Assembly (NCBI GenBank): GCA_037383845.1
Contig: JARRON010000038.1
Span: 1-42,283, forward strand
Length of the DNA stretch: 42,283 nt
Reading direction: 5' to 3'
Source: JARRON01 sp037383845
Lineage (GTDB): Bacteria; Pseudomonadota; Gammaproteobacteria; Steroidobacterales; XN24
The notes under the pieces are model-generated. The model was not told the DNA's origin and ran no database searches. It saw only the letters and a program-made list of their open reading frames with translations. The translations under genes and the position numbers were made by a program. Positions 32,104-40,570 of this stretch are shown here, piece by piece. Numbering within the stretch: position 1 is the first letter of the stretch; every line of letters begins with the position of its first letter.

Positions 32104-32835
32104 TCAGATCTCGAAATCGCAGATGAGGGGGAGGTGATCGGAATAACGGACCTGGGGAATCTCGAACCCGGTGGGCTTGAGGGACTTGCTGTGGAGGATG
32201 AAGTCCAGCTCCTTCCGGGGCGCGTTACTCGGATAGGAGGGCAGGCACTCGGTGTTGGCGCTCTCGAGACCCGTGGCCTGCATGAACAGGTAAATCTCGT
32301 GCTCGCCCCAGAAGGTGTTGAAATCCCCGGCCACGATGGCCGGCTTGGACACGGCCTTGACCAGGTCATGCAGATGCCGCAGCTGCCAGTGACGATGGCG
32401 GTACTTGAGCGACAGGTGCACCAGGAAGATGGCCACATCGTCCAGTTCCAGCTCGATGATGAGGCGCTTGATGCCGGTCTCGAAGTAGTGGAAGCGCTCG
32501 CCGTGGACCCGCGGCGCGGCAAGGAACGCGTTGGCCTGCTTCCGGACGATGGGCAGCCGCTTGTTGAGCGATGTCTCGGCGTACTTGCACTGGTAGGTGC
32601 TGTAGTGCCCCAGCTGCTGTGCGATGGCCTCGGCCTGGTTGACCATTCGTGTGCGAACCGAGCCCGTGTCCACTTCCACCAGCCCCACGACGTCGGGATT
32701 CTTGGACTTGATGAACTCGGTAATGGCCATGAGGTTGCCGGTGGTGCCCCGGACGTAGCCTGCGCCGGGGACGGGCAGGTTGAACCGGGCGCCCGTCCCG
32801 GCGGCGTAACGGATGTTGTAGAGGAGAAAGCGCAT
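32104..32835 (-). CDS. Endonuclease/exonuclease/phosphatase family protein
   Basis: A 243-residue protein of the EEP (DNase I-like) phosphodiesterase superfamily without signal peptide. Active-site landmarks: NIRYA (Asn), GLVEVD (metal-binding Glu), FLVHLSL (His), AGDFNTF (Asp and Asn), LDFIL and the final SDHLPLICDF (Asp-His pair). These residues are needed for metal-dependent phosphodiester hydrolysis of nucleic acids, lipids or nucleotides. The substrate cannot be told from the sequence. It is transcribed divergently from the TIR-like gene across a 128-base gap that contains a TATAGAAT -10-like box (32866-32873) in the minus direction. Confidence 0.88.
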   Translation of the reverse strand: MRFLLYNIRYAAGTGARFNLPVPGAGYVRGTTGNLMAITEFIKSKNPDVVGLVEVDTGSVRTRMVNQAEAIAQQLGHYSTYQCKYAETSLNKRLPIVRKQANAFLAAPRVHGERFHYFETGIKRLIIELELDDVAIFLVHLSLKYRHRHWQLRHLHDLVKAVSKPAIVAGDFNTFWGEHEIYLFMQATGLESANTECLPSYPSNAPRKELDFILHSKSLKPTGFEIPQVRYSDHLPLICDFEI

Positions 32836-32963
32836 GTCACCAGGGGGAGGCCGAAAGGCCCCGCCATTCTATACCGGAACGGCGGGATTCCGACCGGTTC
32901 ACGCCCTGACGGGGCGATCGTCGGTTAAACTCGGGCTACCGAACCCAAGACCAGGGGGTCGCG

Positions 32964-33416
32964 ATGTCAGAATCGAATCCCATCCGGTTGTTCGTGGTCC
33001 ACGGCTGGATCGCGGACGACGATTACTCCCGTCTCATCGAGTACCTGGAGACCGCCGAGAACTTCTTCTACCGCAGCGTCTCCAAGCCCGACGCGCCGGT
33101 AGCCGGCGGCGACGGGGTGGCCGCGCGGCGCCAGGCCATCGTCGAGTCCCTCAAGGACGCAGAGTGCGTCGTCTGCGCGGCTGCCATCTGGGACCGGTAC
33201 AACGACTGGGCCCGCTACACCGTCGACCGGGCTGAGGAGATGGAGCTGCCGCTGGTGGCCATCGAGTATTTCGGGCCCCGGGAGATGGACCTGCGGCTGA
33301 AAGGCCACGCCGCGGAAGTGGTGAGCTGGGACTCCAGGAGCATCGTGGACGCTATTCGGCGGCAGGCCCGGCACGAGGACACGACCCGCTTCGACGTCAT
33401 CGACTTCGACATGTAG
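32964..33416 (+). CDS. Stand-alone TIR-like (DUF1863 / ThsB-type) domain protein
   Basis: A 150-residue cytoplasmic protein that is a single TIR-like domain of the MTH538/DUF1863 family, the fold of the Thoeris sensor ThsB. RLFVVHGWIADDDYSRLIEYLE matches the beta1/alphaA start, AECVVCAAAIWDRYNDWARYTVDRA the middle, and LPLVAIEYFGP followed by VVSWDSRSIVDAIRRQAR the end. In catalytic TIR domains a Glu lies four residues after the conserved Trp. Here that position is Thr (WARYT), so NAD processing is doubtful. No ThsA-type effector is adjacent. A possible role is signalling or scaffolding, but it is unknown. It is 12 bases upstream of an alpha/beta hydrolase gene and probably co-transcribed. 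Confidence 0.75.
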   Translation: MSESNPIRLFVVHGWIADDDYSRLIEYLETAENFFYRSVSKPDAPVAGGDGVAARRQAIVESLKDAECVVCAAAIWDRYNDWARYTVDRAEEMELPLVAIEYFGPREMDLRLKGHAAEVVSWDSRSIVDAIRRQARHEDTTRFDVIDFDM

Positions 33417-33428
33417 GAATCCGCGGCG

Positions 33429-34247
33429 ATGCCGTTCCTGACGGTCAACGGCGCCAGGCTCCACTACGAGATCCGCGGCCGGGGGCCCGGCACCCTCGTC
33501 TTCGCCCACGGGCTCCTCTTCAGCGGTGAAATGTTCGCGCCCCAGGTGGCTGCGCTGTCGCGCCAGTACCGCTGCGTGACATTCGACTTCCGGGGTCAGG
33601 GGCGCAGCGAGGTCACCGAGACCGGCTACGACATGGACACCCTGACCCAGGACGCCCTGGGTCTCATCCGGTCCCTGAACCTGGCGCCCTGCCACTTTGC
33701 CGGCCTGTCCATGGGCGGCTTTGTCGCCATGCGGCTGGCCATCCGCTACCCGGAGATGCTCGAGAGCCTCGTCCTCATGGCAACCTCGGCCGACCCGGAG
33801 CCGGCGGAGAACGTGGCGAAGTACCGGGCGCTGAATTTCGTCAGTCGATGGATCGGCCCGGGAGTCGTCGCCTCCCGGGTCATGCCCATCATGTTCGGCG
33901 GGACCTTCATGGAGGACCCGTCGCGGGCGGCGCTCCGGAAGGAGATGCGGCGCCGGATCGCCTCGAACGACCGCCTCGGAATCAGCCGGGCCACTGCGGG
34001 CGTGATAGACAGACAGGGCGTGTACGAGTCCCTGGGCGCGATCAGCGTTCCCACGCTTGTCATAGTCGGCGATGAAGACATCGCGACCACCCCCGCAAAG
34101 GCGCAGCGCATCCACGAGGCCGTCCCTGGCTCCAGACTGGTGACCATCCCGGGCGCCGGGCATACCGCCACCGTAGAGGAGCCGGCCGCCGTCACCCGGG
34201 CGATCGCGGATTTCCTTGCCCGCAACCGGCGCGGCGGACAGCGCTGA
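33429..34247 (+). CDS. Alpha/beta hydrolase
   Basis: A 272-residue cytoplasmic serine hydrolase. The fold is clear: FAHGLLFSGEMF (oxyanion loop), FDFRGQGRS, the nucleophile elbow GLSMGGFVAMRLA, IVGDEDIATTP (catalytic Asp) and IPGAGHTATVEEP (catalytic His). Its lid region (RWIGPGVVASRVMPIMFGG) resembles 3-oxoadipate enol-lactonase and peroxidase-like hydrolases, but no pathway genes accompany it, so the substrate is not assigned. It begins 12 bases after the TIR-like gene. Confidence 0.9.
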   Translation: MPFLTVNGARLHYEIRGRGPGTLVFAHGLLFSGEMFAPQVAALSRQYRCVTFDFRGQGRSEVTETGYDMDTLTQDALGLIRSLNLAPCHFAGLSMGGFVAMRLAIRYPEMLESLVLMATSADPEPAENVAKYRALNFVSRWIGPGVVASRVMPIMFGGTFMEDPSRAALRKEMRRRIASNDRLGISRATAGVIDRQGVYESLGAISVPTLVIVGDEDIATTPAKAQRIHEAVPGSRLVTIPGAGHTATVEEPAAVTRAIADFLARNRRGGQR

Positions 34248-34588
34248 CAGCCTCAGGGTGAAAACGGACCCGGCCCGGCGGAAGAACCCGTGAGCCCGGC
34301 GCGAGGCGGCGCTTGAACCGGGCAGGGCGCGGCCTTCCGGCCTGTCGCCTGCGCAGCCGCGTTCCGTCCCGTGTGACCGCAGGTCCGGCACCGGCCTGTC
34401 CCGGCCACTCAGCCTGGAGGATTCCCGGCCGCAAACGCAGGGGCATGTCATCCGCTGGCCTCGCCGTGCGTTACTGATAGTGAACCTCGGAATGACCGAG
34501 TGGGGCTTTTACCCCATACCCCCCGCCGGCGACGTGAATAATCCTGTGGCTGGACGGGGAGAGAACCCGACCGAACCGGAGAATGACC
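34248..34588. other. Intergenic region of about 340 bases
   Basis: No coding sequence is supported here. Two small hairpins stand in tandem: CTCGG/CCGAG (34486-34500) and TGGGG/CCCCA (34501-34516). They could form part of the leader of the next gene. No clear promoter pair was found, and no T run follows the hydrolase gene. Confidence 0.5.
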
Positions 34589-35077
34589 ATGAAACTCAGA
34601 ACCGCAGTTGTGGCACTCCTCGCCGGGCTTCTCGCCGCAACGTCCACGACGGCCATGGCCCAGGGCCAGACCCGCCAGGGCGACCGGGGCGAGCAGGCGA
34701 ACCGGGAGCGGCAGCTCGAGCGCGATCTCGGGCGTGACCGCTCCGTTCAGCACGACCGGCTCCAGACGCGGGACCGCTCGAGTGTCCGGGCAGAAGCGCG
34801 CGACCAGCAACCGGCCCAGGGTGGCGATGGCGATCAGAACCAGGTCCGCAAGCAGGACCGCTACCAGACCGGCCAGCCGGAATATCCGATGGGCGTAGCC
34901 GACGCGGACATCTACGGGCACCAGATGATGACCGCCCAGGAACGCAACCAGTACCGGGAGCAGCTGGAAAACGCCTCCGAAGAAGAGAAGCTCAGGCTCA
35001 AGGCCCAGCATCGGGAACAGATGCAGATGCGGGCGAAGGAAGAGGGCATCGACCTGGACGTGCCTGGAGACGAGTGA
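34589..35077 (+). CDS. Small charged exported protein of unknown function
   Basis: A 162-residue protein with a signal peptide (KLRTAVVALLAGLLAATSTTAMAQ). The start at ATG 34589 is preferred over ATG 34583 because GGAG (34578-34581) is 7 bases away. The mature chain is very rich in Gln, Arg, Asp and Glu, with a disordered part (about 25-95). The conserved C-terminal part reads DIYGHQMMTAQERNQYREQL, EEEKLRLKAQHREQMQMRAKEEGIDL. That last segment resembles a common family of small periplasmic proteins with the ...YG..lMT..Er..y... pattern, whose role is unknown. A paired inverted repeat follows it. Confidence 0.8.
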   Translation: MKLRTAVVALLAGLLAATSTTAMAQGQTRQGDRGEQANRERQLERDLGRDRSVQHDRLQTRDRSSVRAEARDQQPAQGGDGDQNQVRKQDRYQTGQPEYPMGVADADIYGHQMMTAQERNQYREQLENASEEEKLRLKAQHREQMQMRAKEEGIDLDVPGDE

Positions 35078-35091
35078 CCCCGAAGTGCGCG

Positions 35092-35137
35092 TAGCCCGGC
35101 CAGGCCAAGAGGTTGCGGATTCGGACAGGCCGGGCTA
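35092..35137. repeat. Inverted repeat with TAGCCCGGCC arms
   Basis: TAGCCCGGCC (35092-35101) and GGCCGGGCTA (35128-35137) are perfect 10-base arms around a 26-base loop. The arms share the TAGCCCGG word with the palindrome at the end of pilZ. This may be a REP-like element or the transcript end of the small exported protein gene. Confidence 0.5.
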
Positions 35138-35189
35138 GCGGGCCCCCGGCGAGCGCTCAACGCGACGTAAGCCGCAAGGGAGAAAACGA

Positions 35190-35984
35190 ATGGACAAGCG
35201 CAACCGGTTGCTCGTGTTGGCAGTTGTCCTCTCCGGCTTTGTCGCCGGGGCGGGCGCGGACGCCGTGAGAGCGGAGGAGGGACGCCTGACACTGGCCCTC
35301 GGGACGGAGTACACGACCGGCGAGTACGGCGGGGAAAAGTCCATCGAGGATCTCTATATCCCGGTGACGGCCTACTACGATCTTTCCCGATTCTCCTTCC
35401 GCCTCACGGTCCCCTTCCTGCAGGTGAAGGCCCCCGAGGGTACGCTCATCGAGACCCCGGACGGAGACATCATCGTCGGGGAAGGCCCGCGGACGACCGA
35501 GAGCGGCATCGGTGACGTGGTGGCAGGGTTCACGGTTTACGACGTGTTCCTGAGTGCCAGCGGTGACGTGGCCGTCGATGTCAGCGGCAACGTCAAGCTT
35601 GGGACGGCTGACGAGAACAAGGGCCTGGGCACCGGCGAAACCGACTTCTCGCTCGGCCTGGACTTCTACCGTTTCTTCGACCGGTTCACCGCCATCGGCG
35701 CCCTCGGTTACACCTGGCGAGGGGACCCGGAGGGCTACGACCTGGACAACACCATCTACGTCTCCCTCGGTGGCAGCTACCGGGTCGCCACGGCGACCCG
35801 AGTCGGTGTCTTCTACGACTATCGCCAGGCTTCACTGCCGGAGAATGACGACCCACAGGAACTTTCGGTATTCCTGTCCCGCTGGTTCGGCGACCGGTGG
35901 ATGCTGCGGGGCTATGCCCTCGCGGGCTTTGGTGACAGCTCACCCGATTTCGGCGTCGGCGTATCAGCCAGCCGGGGTTTCTGA
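35190..35984 (+). CDS. Outer-membrane beta-barrel, phenol-degradation MetA-like family
   Basis: A 264-residue protein with signal peptide (about 1-28) and a barrel of repeating amphipathic strands ending in Phe (VGVSASRGF). The motifs ESGIGDVVAGFTVY and VKLGTADENKGLGTGETDFSLGLD, then FTAIGALGYTWRGD, are typical of the family called putative MetA-pathway of phenol degradation, often annotated as transporter. These proteins are probably outer-membrane channels. There is no direct evidence for phenol transport. A good ribosome site (GGGAGA) is 8 bases before the ATG. The gene stands alone. Confidence 0.82.
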   Translation: MDKRNRLLVLAVVLSGFVAGAGADAVRAEEGRLTLALGTEYTTGEYGGEKSIEDLYIPVTAYYDLSRFSFRLTVPFLQVKAPEGTLIETPDGDIIVGEGPRTTESGIGDVVAGFTVYDVFLSASGDVAVDVSGNVKLGTADENKGLGTGETDFSLGLDFYRFFDRFTAIGALGYTWRGDPEGYDLDNTIYVSLGGSYRVATATRVGVFYDYRQASLPENDDPQELSVFLSRWFGDRWMLRGYALAGFGDSSPDFGVGVSASRGF

Positions 35985-36111
35985 GGCCAGGGGCCTCCCG
36001 GCAGGCCTGCAAGTTCGCGCTCAATCGAAGTCCCCCCCTCGCGCGCGCTTGTCGGGCCTGCCGGTTTCAGGAACGGTCGGGATGAAAAGGACCCCACTCG
36101 GACAGCGTGAT

Positions 36112-36140
36112 TTTACCTGCTACGCCTGATTCGCTACCCT
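36112..36140 (+). promoter_or_regulatory. Possible promoter of the RND efflux operon
   Basis: TTTACC and TACCCT are separated by 17 bases, about 80 bases before the adaptor gene. Both boxes are only partial matches. No regulator gene is adjacent. Confidence 0.3.
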
Positions 36141-36218
36141 GAAGCTCCGTCATGCGGCGGTGCATCGCAGCCTGCCGGCCACTGGCTCGCCGGCTTCGAC
36201 CGCCTGAGGACTTCGTCG

Positions 36219-37409
36219 ATGTTCCGCAACCTGCTCACGGCGCTGCGCGCTTCGCTGTGGGCGCTTCCTCTGGCTCTGGCCGCCTGTGGCCAGGCGCCCG
36301 GCCCCCAGGGTCCCCAGGGTCCGCCGGAGGTCACCGTCGCTCGCCCCCTCGTGATGCAGGTCATGGACTGGGACGAATACACCGGCCGGCTCGAGGCGGT
36401 GGGCTCGGTCGAAGTGCGTGCCAGGGTGAGCGGCTACCTGGAGTCGGTGCATTTCGACGAAGGCACGGTGGTCGAGCAGGGAGATCTGCTGTTCGTCATC
36501 GATCCCCGGCCCTACGAGGCGGCCCTGAACGAGGCCCGCGCCGGGCTCACCAGCGCCGAGGTCCGCCGCGATCTGGCGCGCAACGACCTGGCTCGAGCCA
36601 GGAAGCTGTTCGAGTCCCGCGCCGTCTCCGAGGAGGAACTGGACTCGCGCAACAAGGAGCTGCGCGAGGCGATGGCGTCCCTGGAGGCGGCCCGCGCGGC
36701 GGTGCAGGGGTCGGAACTCGACCTCGAATTCACCCGCGTGCGGGCTCCGATCCGGGGCCGCATCGGCCGTGAGCTCGTCACGGTGGGCAATCTCGTCAGC
36801 GGCGGTACGGCCCAGGCCACGCTGCTTACCACTATCGTCTCCATCGACCCGGTGCACGTGTATTTCACGGCCGATGAGCGCGCGTACCTGCGCTACATGC
36901 GCCTTCTCGGGGAAGGCGACGGCCAGCCGGACACCGCGGGAGTGGAGGTGCCCGTCAGGCTGCAGCTCGCGGACGAGGAGGGCTTCCCCCACGAGGGCCG
37001 TCTGGATTTCGTTGACAACCGGGTCGATGAGGCCACGGGAACCATGCAGGGCCGGGCCGTGCTGCCGAACCCCGACGGGTTGCTCACTCCCGGTCTTTTC
37101 GCCCGGGTTCAGCTCCTCGGACGGGGCCCCTACGAGGCCATCCTGGTCCCGGATTCGGCCGTTGGCACGGACCAGTCGCGGCGTTTCGTCTACGTGGTGG
37201 ACGACGACGGCCAGGCGGCCCGGCGCGATGTGGAGCCCGGTCGGCGCATCGGGGAGCTGCGGGTTATCCGCGACGGCCTGGACGGGACCGAGCGGGTGGT
37301 CGTCAAGGGCCTGCAGAGAGTCAGGCCCGGCAATCCGGTGAAGGCGTCGGAGACAGAGCTGGAGAGGCCTCAGGAAGGCGACGGGGCGGCCTGGACGCCC
37401 CCGGAATGA
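36219..37409 (+). CDS. RND efflux periplasmic adaptor lipoprotein (AcrA/MexA family)
   Basis: A 396-residue membrane-fusion protein linking the inner-membrane pump to the outer-membrane factor. The signal ends in a lipobox (LALAAC, Cys about residue 23). Then a Pro/Gly/Gln linker, the barrel-sandwich half-motif VRARVSGYLESVHFDEGTVV, FVIDPRPYEAAL, the alpha-hairpin coiled coil (about 100-160) with RKLFESRAVSEEELDSR, LEFTRVRAPIRGRIG, and LPNPDGLLTPGLFARVQL. These are typical of HAE1-type adaptors. The stop overlaps the pump start by 4 bases. The adaptor-pump-outer-membrane-factor order is the classic complete efflux operon. Confidence 0.95.
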   Translation: MFRNLLTALRASLWALPLALAACGQAPGPQGPQGPPEVTVARPLVMQVMDWDEYTGRLEAVGSVEVRARVSGYLESVHFDEGTVVEQGDLLFVIDPRPYEAALNEARAGLTSAEVRRDLARNDLARARKLFESRAVSEEELDSRNKELREAMASLEAARAAVQGSELDLEFTRVRAPIRGRIGRELVTVGNLVSGGTAQATLLTTIVSIDPVHVYFTADERAYLRYMRLLGEGDGQPDTAGVEVPVRLQLADEEGFPHEGRLDFVDNRVDEATGTMQGRAVLPNPDGLLTPGLFARVQLLGRGPYEAILVPDSAVGTDQSRRFVYVVDDDGQAARRDVEPGRRIGELRVIRDGLDGTERVVVKGLQRVRPGNPVKASETELERPQEGDGAAWTPPE

Positions 37410-40400
37410 AATTCGGACGATTCTTCATCGACCGGCCGAGATTCGCGGCGGTCATTTCCATCCTGATCGTCGTGGTAGGCATCCTGGCCTACCTCCAGCT
37501 GCCGGTGTCCCAGTATCCGCAGATCGCGCCTCCCACCATCGTCGTCCGGGCGATCTACCCGGGCGCGCCCCCTGAGGTGATCTCGGACACGGTCGCGACG
37601 CCCATCGAGCAGGAAGTCAACGGCGTGGAAGGCATGCTGTACATGACGTCCTCTTCGACGGCGGACGGGACGATGCAGCTGACCGTGACCTTCGAACTGG
37701 GCACGGACCTGGAGACCGCCCAGGTGCTGGTCCAGAACCGGGTGGCGGTTGCAGAGCCCCGCCTCCCCGAGGAAGTGCGTCGCCTGGGCGTGGTGACCGA
37801 GAAGAGTTCCCCGGACCTCATGATGGTGGTCCACCTGATCTCCCCGGCGGCGGAGTACGACCAGCTCTACATAAGCAACTACGCCCTGCTCCGGGTTCGG
37901 GACGTGCTGGCCCGCATCGAGGGGGTAGGAAACATCCAGGTCTTCGGCGCCCGTGAATACAGCATGCGGGTGTGGCTGGACCCGGACAGGCTGGCCGCCC
38001 TGGACCTGACCGCCAGCGACGTGGTGCTGGCGCTGCGGTCCCAGAACGTGCAGGTCGCCGGCGGCGCCCTGGGACAGCCGCCGATGCCGGCCCCCAGCGC
38101 CTTCCAGCTGACCGTCAACACCCAGGGCCGGTTCACGGACCCGGAGGAATTCGGCCGGGTCATTGTCAAGTCGGGTGAGAGCGGACGGCTTACGCGGGTG
38201 AACGACGTCGCCCGCGTCGAGCTCGGCGCCCGGGACTACGCCACGAACAGCTTTCTGGACGGGGAACCGGCAGTGGCGCTGGGCATCTTCCAGCGGCCGG
38301 GAAGCAATGCCCTGGAAACGGCAGACGCGGTCTTCGGCACCATGGACGAGCTGGCCGCGGATTTCCCGCCGGGCCTGGAGTACCGGGTCGTCTACAACCC
38401 GACGAAGTTCGTCGAGGATTCGGTCTTCGAAGTCTACAAGACCATCGGCGAAGCCGTGCTGCTGGTGATCCTGGTCATCATCCTGTTCCTCCAGAACTGG
38501 CGCGCGGCCCTGATTCCCATCGTGGCGATCCCGGTATCGCTGATCGGCACGTTCGTGGTCATGCAGGCGCTGGGCTTCTCGCTGAACAACCTGACCCTGT
38601 TCGGCCTGGTCCTGGCCATCGGCATCGTCGTGGACGACGCGATCGTCGTGGTGGAAAACATCGAGAGGAACCTGGACGAGGGCAAGGACGCAAAGGAGGC
38701 GGCCCGGATCACGATGGACGAGGTCGGAACGGCCGTCATCTCCATCGCCCTGGTGCTGTCGGCGGTCTTCGTGCCGGCTGCGTTCGTCGGCGGCATCTCG
38801 GGCCAGTTCTTCCAGCAGTTCGCCGTCACGATCGCCGTGGCCACGATCATCTCGGCGCTGAATTCCCTTACGCTCAGTCCGGCCCTGGGAGGCATTCTCC
38901 TTAAGCGCAAGGGTGAACCGGAGTCGGGGTTCTTCGGTCGCGCCTGGGACAAACTGCTCGGCCCGGTGTTCCGCGGCTTCGACCGCGGCTTCGACTGGGT
39001 GCGCGAACGCTACCGGGCCGGCGTGAGCCGGGTCGCCCGGCGGCCGGTCATCGCGGTGGCGGTCTTTGCCGTACTGGTGGCGGTGACCGCCTGGGGATTC
39101 AACCGGGTCCCAACGGGCTTCATCCCGACCCAGGACCAGGGCTATCTCATCGTGGCCGTCGAACTCCCCAAGGGCGCCTCCCTGGCGCGCACCACCGACG
39201 TGGTGCTGGAGGCCACCGACATCATCCGGGACGTGCCCGGCGTCGGACATGCCGTGGGCATCGCGGGATTTTCCGGCGCAACTTTTGCGGCCGCTTCCAA
39301 CGCCGCGGCCATATTCGCGCCCCTGAAGCCGTTCGAGGAGCGCGGCCCCGAAGAGAGCGCGTCGGCGATCTACGGCAAGCTCTCCGGCGCGCTACGCGAG
39401 ATCCAGGAAGCCCAGATCTTCGTCATCGAGCCGCCGCCGGTGCGCGGGCTGGGCCGGGGCGGCGGGTTCAAGATGATGGTGCAGGACCGCGCCGGGCGGG
39501 GCCTGCAGGCGCTGGAGCAGGCCACCTGGGCCCTGGCCGGCGCCGCCAATCAGGCTCCCGAGGTCGTGCAGGCATTCACGACCTTCAGCACGGGGACTCC
39601 CCGCTATTTCGTGGACATCGACCGCACCCGGGCCGAGATGCTGTCCGTGCCCGTGGAAAACGTGCTGTCGACGCTCCAGATCTACATCGGCTCCTCCTAC
39701 GTAAACGACTTCAACATCTTCGGCCGCACCTACCAGGTTACGGCACAGGCTGACGCTCCCTATCGCATCGACCCGGTCGATATCGACCACCTGCGCGCCC
39801 GCAGCACCACCGGGGCCATGGTGCCCCTGGGGTCCATCGCAAGCATCCGGACGGAAACCGGCCCCGACCGGGTCGTGCGGCACAATCTCTATCCCACCGC
39901 GGAACTCCAGGGCACAGCGACGCCGGGGACCAGCACGGGCCAGGCCATCGCCACGATGGAGCAACTGGCCGGTAACGTCCTGCCGCCGGGCATGGGCTAT
40001 TCGTGGGTGGACATCGCCTTCCAGGAGAAGCAGGCCGGCAACGTGGGCCTGCTCATATTTCCGCTGTCGGTGCTGTTCGTCTTCCTGCTGCTGACGGCCC
40101 AGTACGAGAGCTGGTCCCTGCCGCTTGCGATCATTCTCATCGTCCCGCTGTGCCTGTCTTTCGCCCTGCTGGGCGTGGTGATGCGGGGCATGGACAACAA
40201 CATCCTGACCCAGATCGGCTACATCGTCCTCATCGGACTTGCCAGCAAGAACGCCATCCTCATTGTCGAGTTCGCCAAGCAGCGGGAGGATGCGGGACGC
40301 GACCGGGTCCAGGCGGCAATCGAGGCCGCGGAACTGCGCCTGCGGCCCATCCTCATGACGTCCTTCGCATTCATCCTGGGCGTGGTGCCACTGGTGATTT

Positions 40401-40570
40401 CCTCGGGGGCGGGCGCCGAGATGCGGCAGGCGCTCGGCACGGCGGTCTTCAGCGGCATGATCGGCGTGACGGTCTTCGGACTCTTCATGACGCCCGCCTT
40501 CTACGTAATCCTGCGCAAGCTGGTGGGCGCGGGCGCCGAGGATTCGCCGGACGCGGAGGCCGGCCGGTGA
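37406..40570 (+). CDS. RND multidrug efflux pump (AcrB/MexB family, HAE1)
   Basis: A 1054-residue proton-driven inner-membrane pump. FFIDRPRFAAVISILIVVVG opens the first helix, followed by the porter domain and the TM4 proton relay Asp410-Asp411 in IGIVVDDAIVVVENIER. The conserved TM10 Lys948 is in GLASKNAILIVEFAKQ. FIPTQDQGYL and FNIFGRTYQVTAQ are also diagnostic. The acidic pair and Lys identify a hydrophobic/amphiphilic drug pump (HAE1) rather than a metal pump. Substrates cannot be predicted from the sequence. The GTG of the next gene overlaps its stop. Confidence 0.97.
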   Translation: MKFGRFFIDRPRFAAVISILIVVVGILAYLQLPVSQYPQIAPPTIVVRAIYPGAPPEVISDTVATPIEQEVNGVEGMLYMTSSSTADGTMQLTVTFELGTDLETAQVLVQNRVAVAEPRLPEEVRRLGVVTEKSSPDLMMVVHLISPAAEYDQLYISNYALLRVRDVLARIEGVGNIQVFGAREYSMRVWLDPDRLAALDLTASDVVLALRSQNVQVAGGALGQPPMPAPSAFQLTVNTQGRFTDPEEFGRVIVKSGESGRLTRVNDVARVELGARDYATNSFLDGEPAVALGIFQRPGSNALETADAVFGTMDELAADFPPGLEYRVVYNPTKFVEDSVFEVYKTIGEAVLLVILVIILFLQNWRAALIPIVAIPVSLIGTFVVMQALGFSLNNLTLFGLVLAIGIVVDDAIVVVENIERNLDEGKDAKEAARITMDEVGTAVISIALVLSAVFVPAAFVGGISGQFFQQFAVTIAVATIISALNSLTLSPALGGILLKRKGEPESGFFGRAWDKLLGPVFRGFDRGFDWVRERYRAGVSRVARRPVIAVAVFAVLVAVTAWGFNRVPTGFIPTQDQGYLIVAVELPKGASLARTTDVVLEATDIIRDVPGVGHAVGIAGFSGATFAAASNAAAIFAPLKPFEERGPEESASAIYGKLSGALREIQEAQIFVIEPPPVRGLGRGGGFKMMVQDRAGRGLQALEQATWALAGAANQAPEVVQAFTTFSTGTPRYFVDIDRTRAEMLSVPVENVLSTLQIYIGSSYVNDFNIFGRTYQVTAQADAPYRIDPVDIDHLRARSTTGAMVPLGSIASIRTETGPDRVVRHNLYPTAELQGTATPGTSTGQAIATMEQLAGNVLPPGMGYSWVDIAFQEKQAGNVGLLIFPLSVLFVFLLLTAQYESWSLPLAIILIVPLCLSFALLGVVMRGMDNNILTQIGYIVLIGLASKNAILIVEFAKQREDAGRDRVQAAIEAAELRLRPILMTSFAFILGVVPLVISSGAGAEMRQALGTAVFSGMIGVTVFGLFMTPAFYVILRKLVGAGAEDSPDAEAGR

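Noticed and set aside
32964..34247. A complete Thoeris defence system
   Set aside because: No ThsA (SIR2 or SLOG effector) is present, and the neighbouring hydrolase is not a known Thoeris component.
34248..34588. A small minus-strand gene in the gap (34192-34446)
   Set aside because: Arg/Pro-rich translation without domain character and no ribosome site; it overlaps the hydrolase end.
37370..39250. A 626-residue frame opposite the efflux pump, rich in His, Arg, Asp and Gln
   Set aside because: Its composition is the complement of RND codons, and the plus strand shows all pump motifs.
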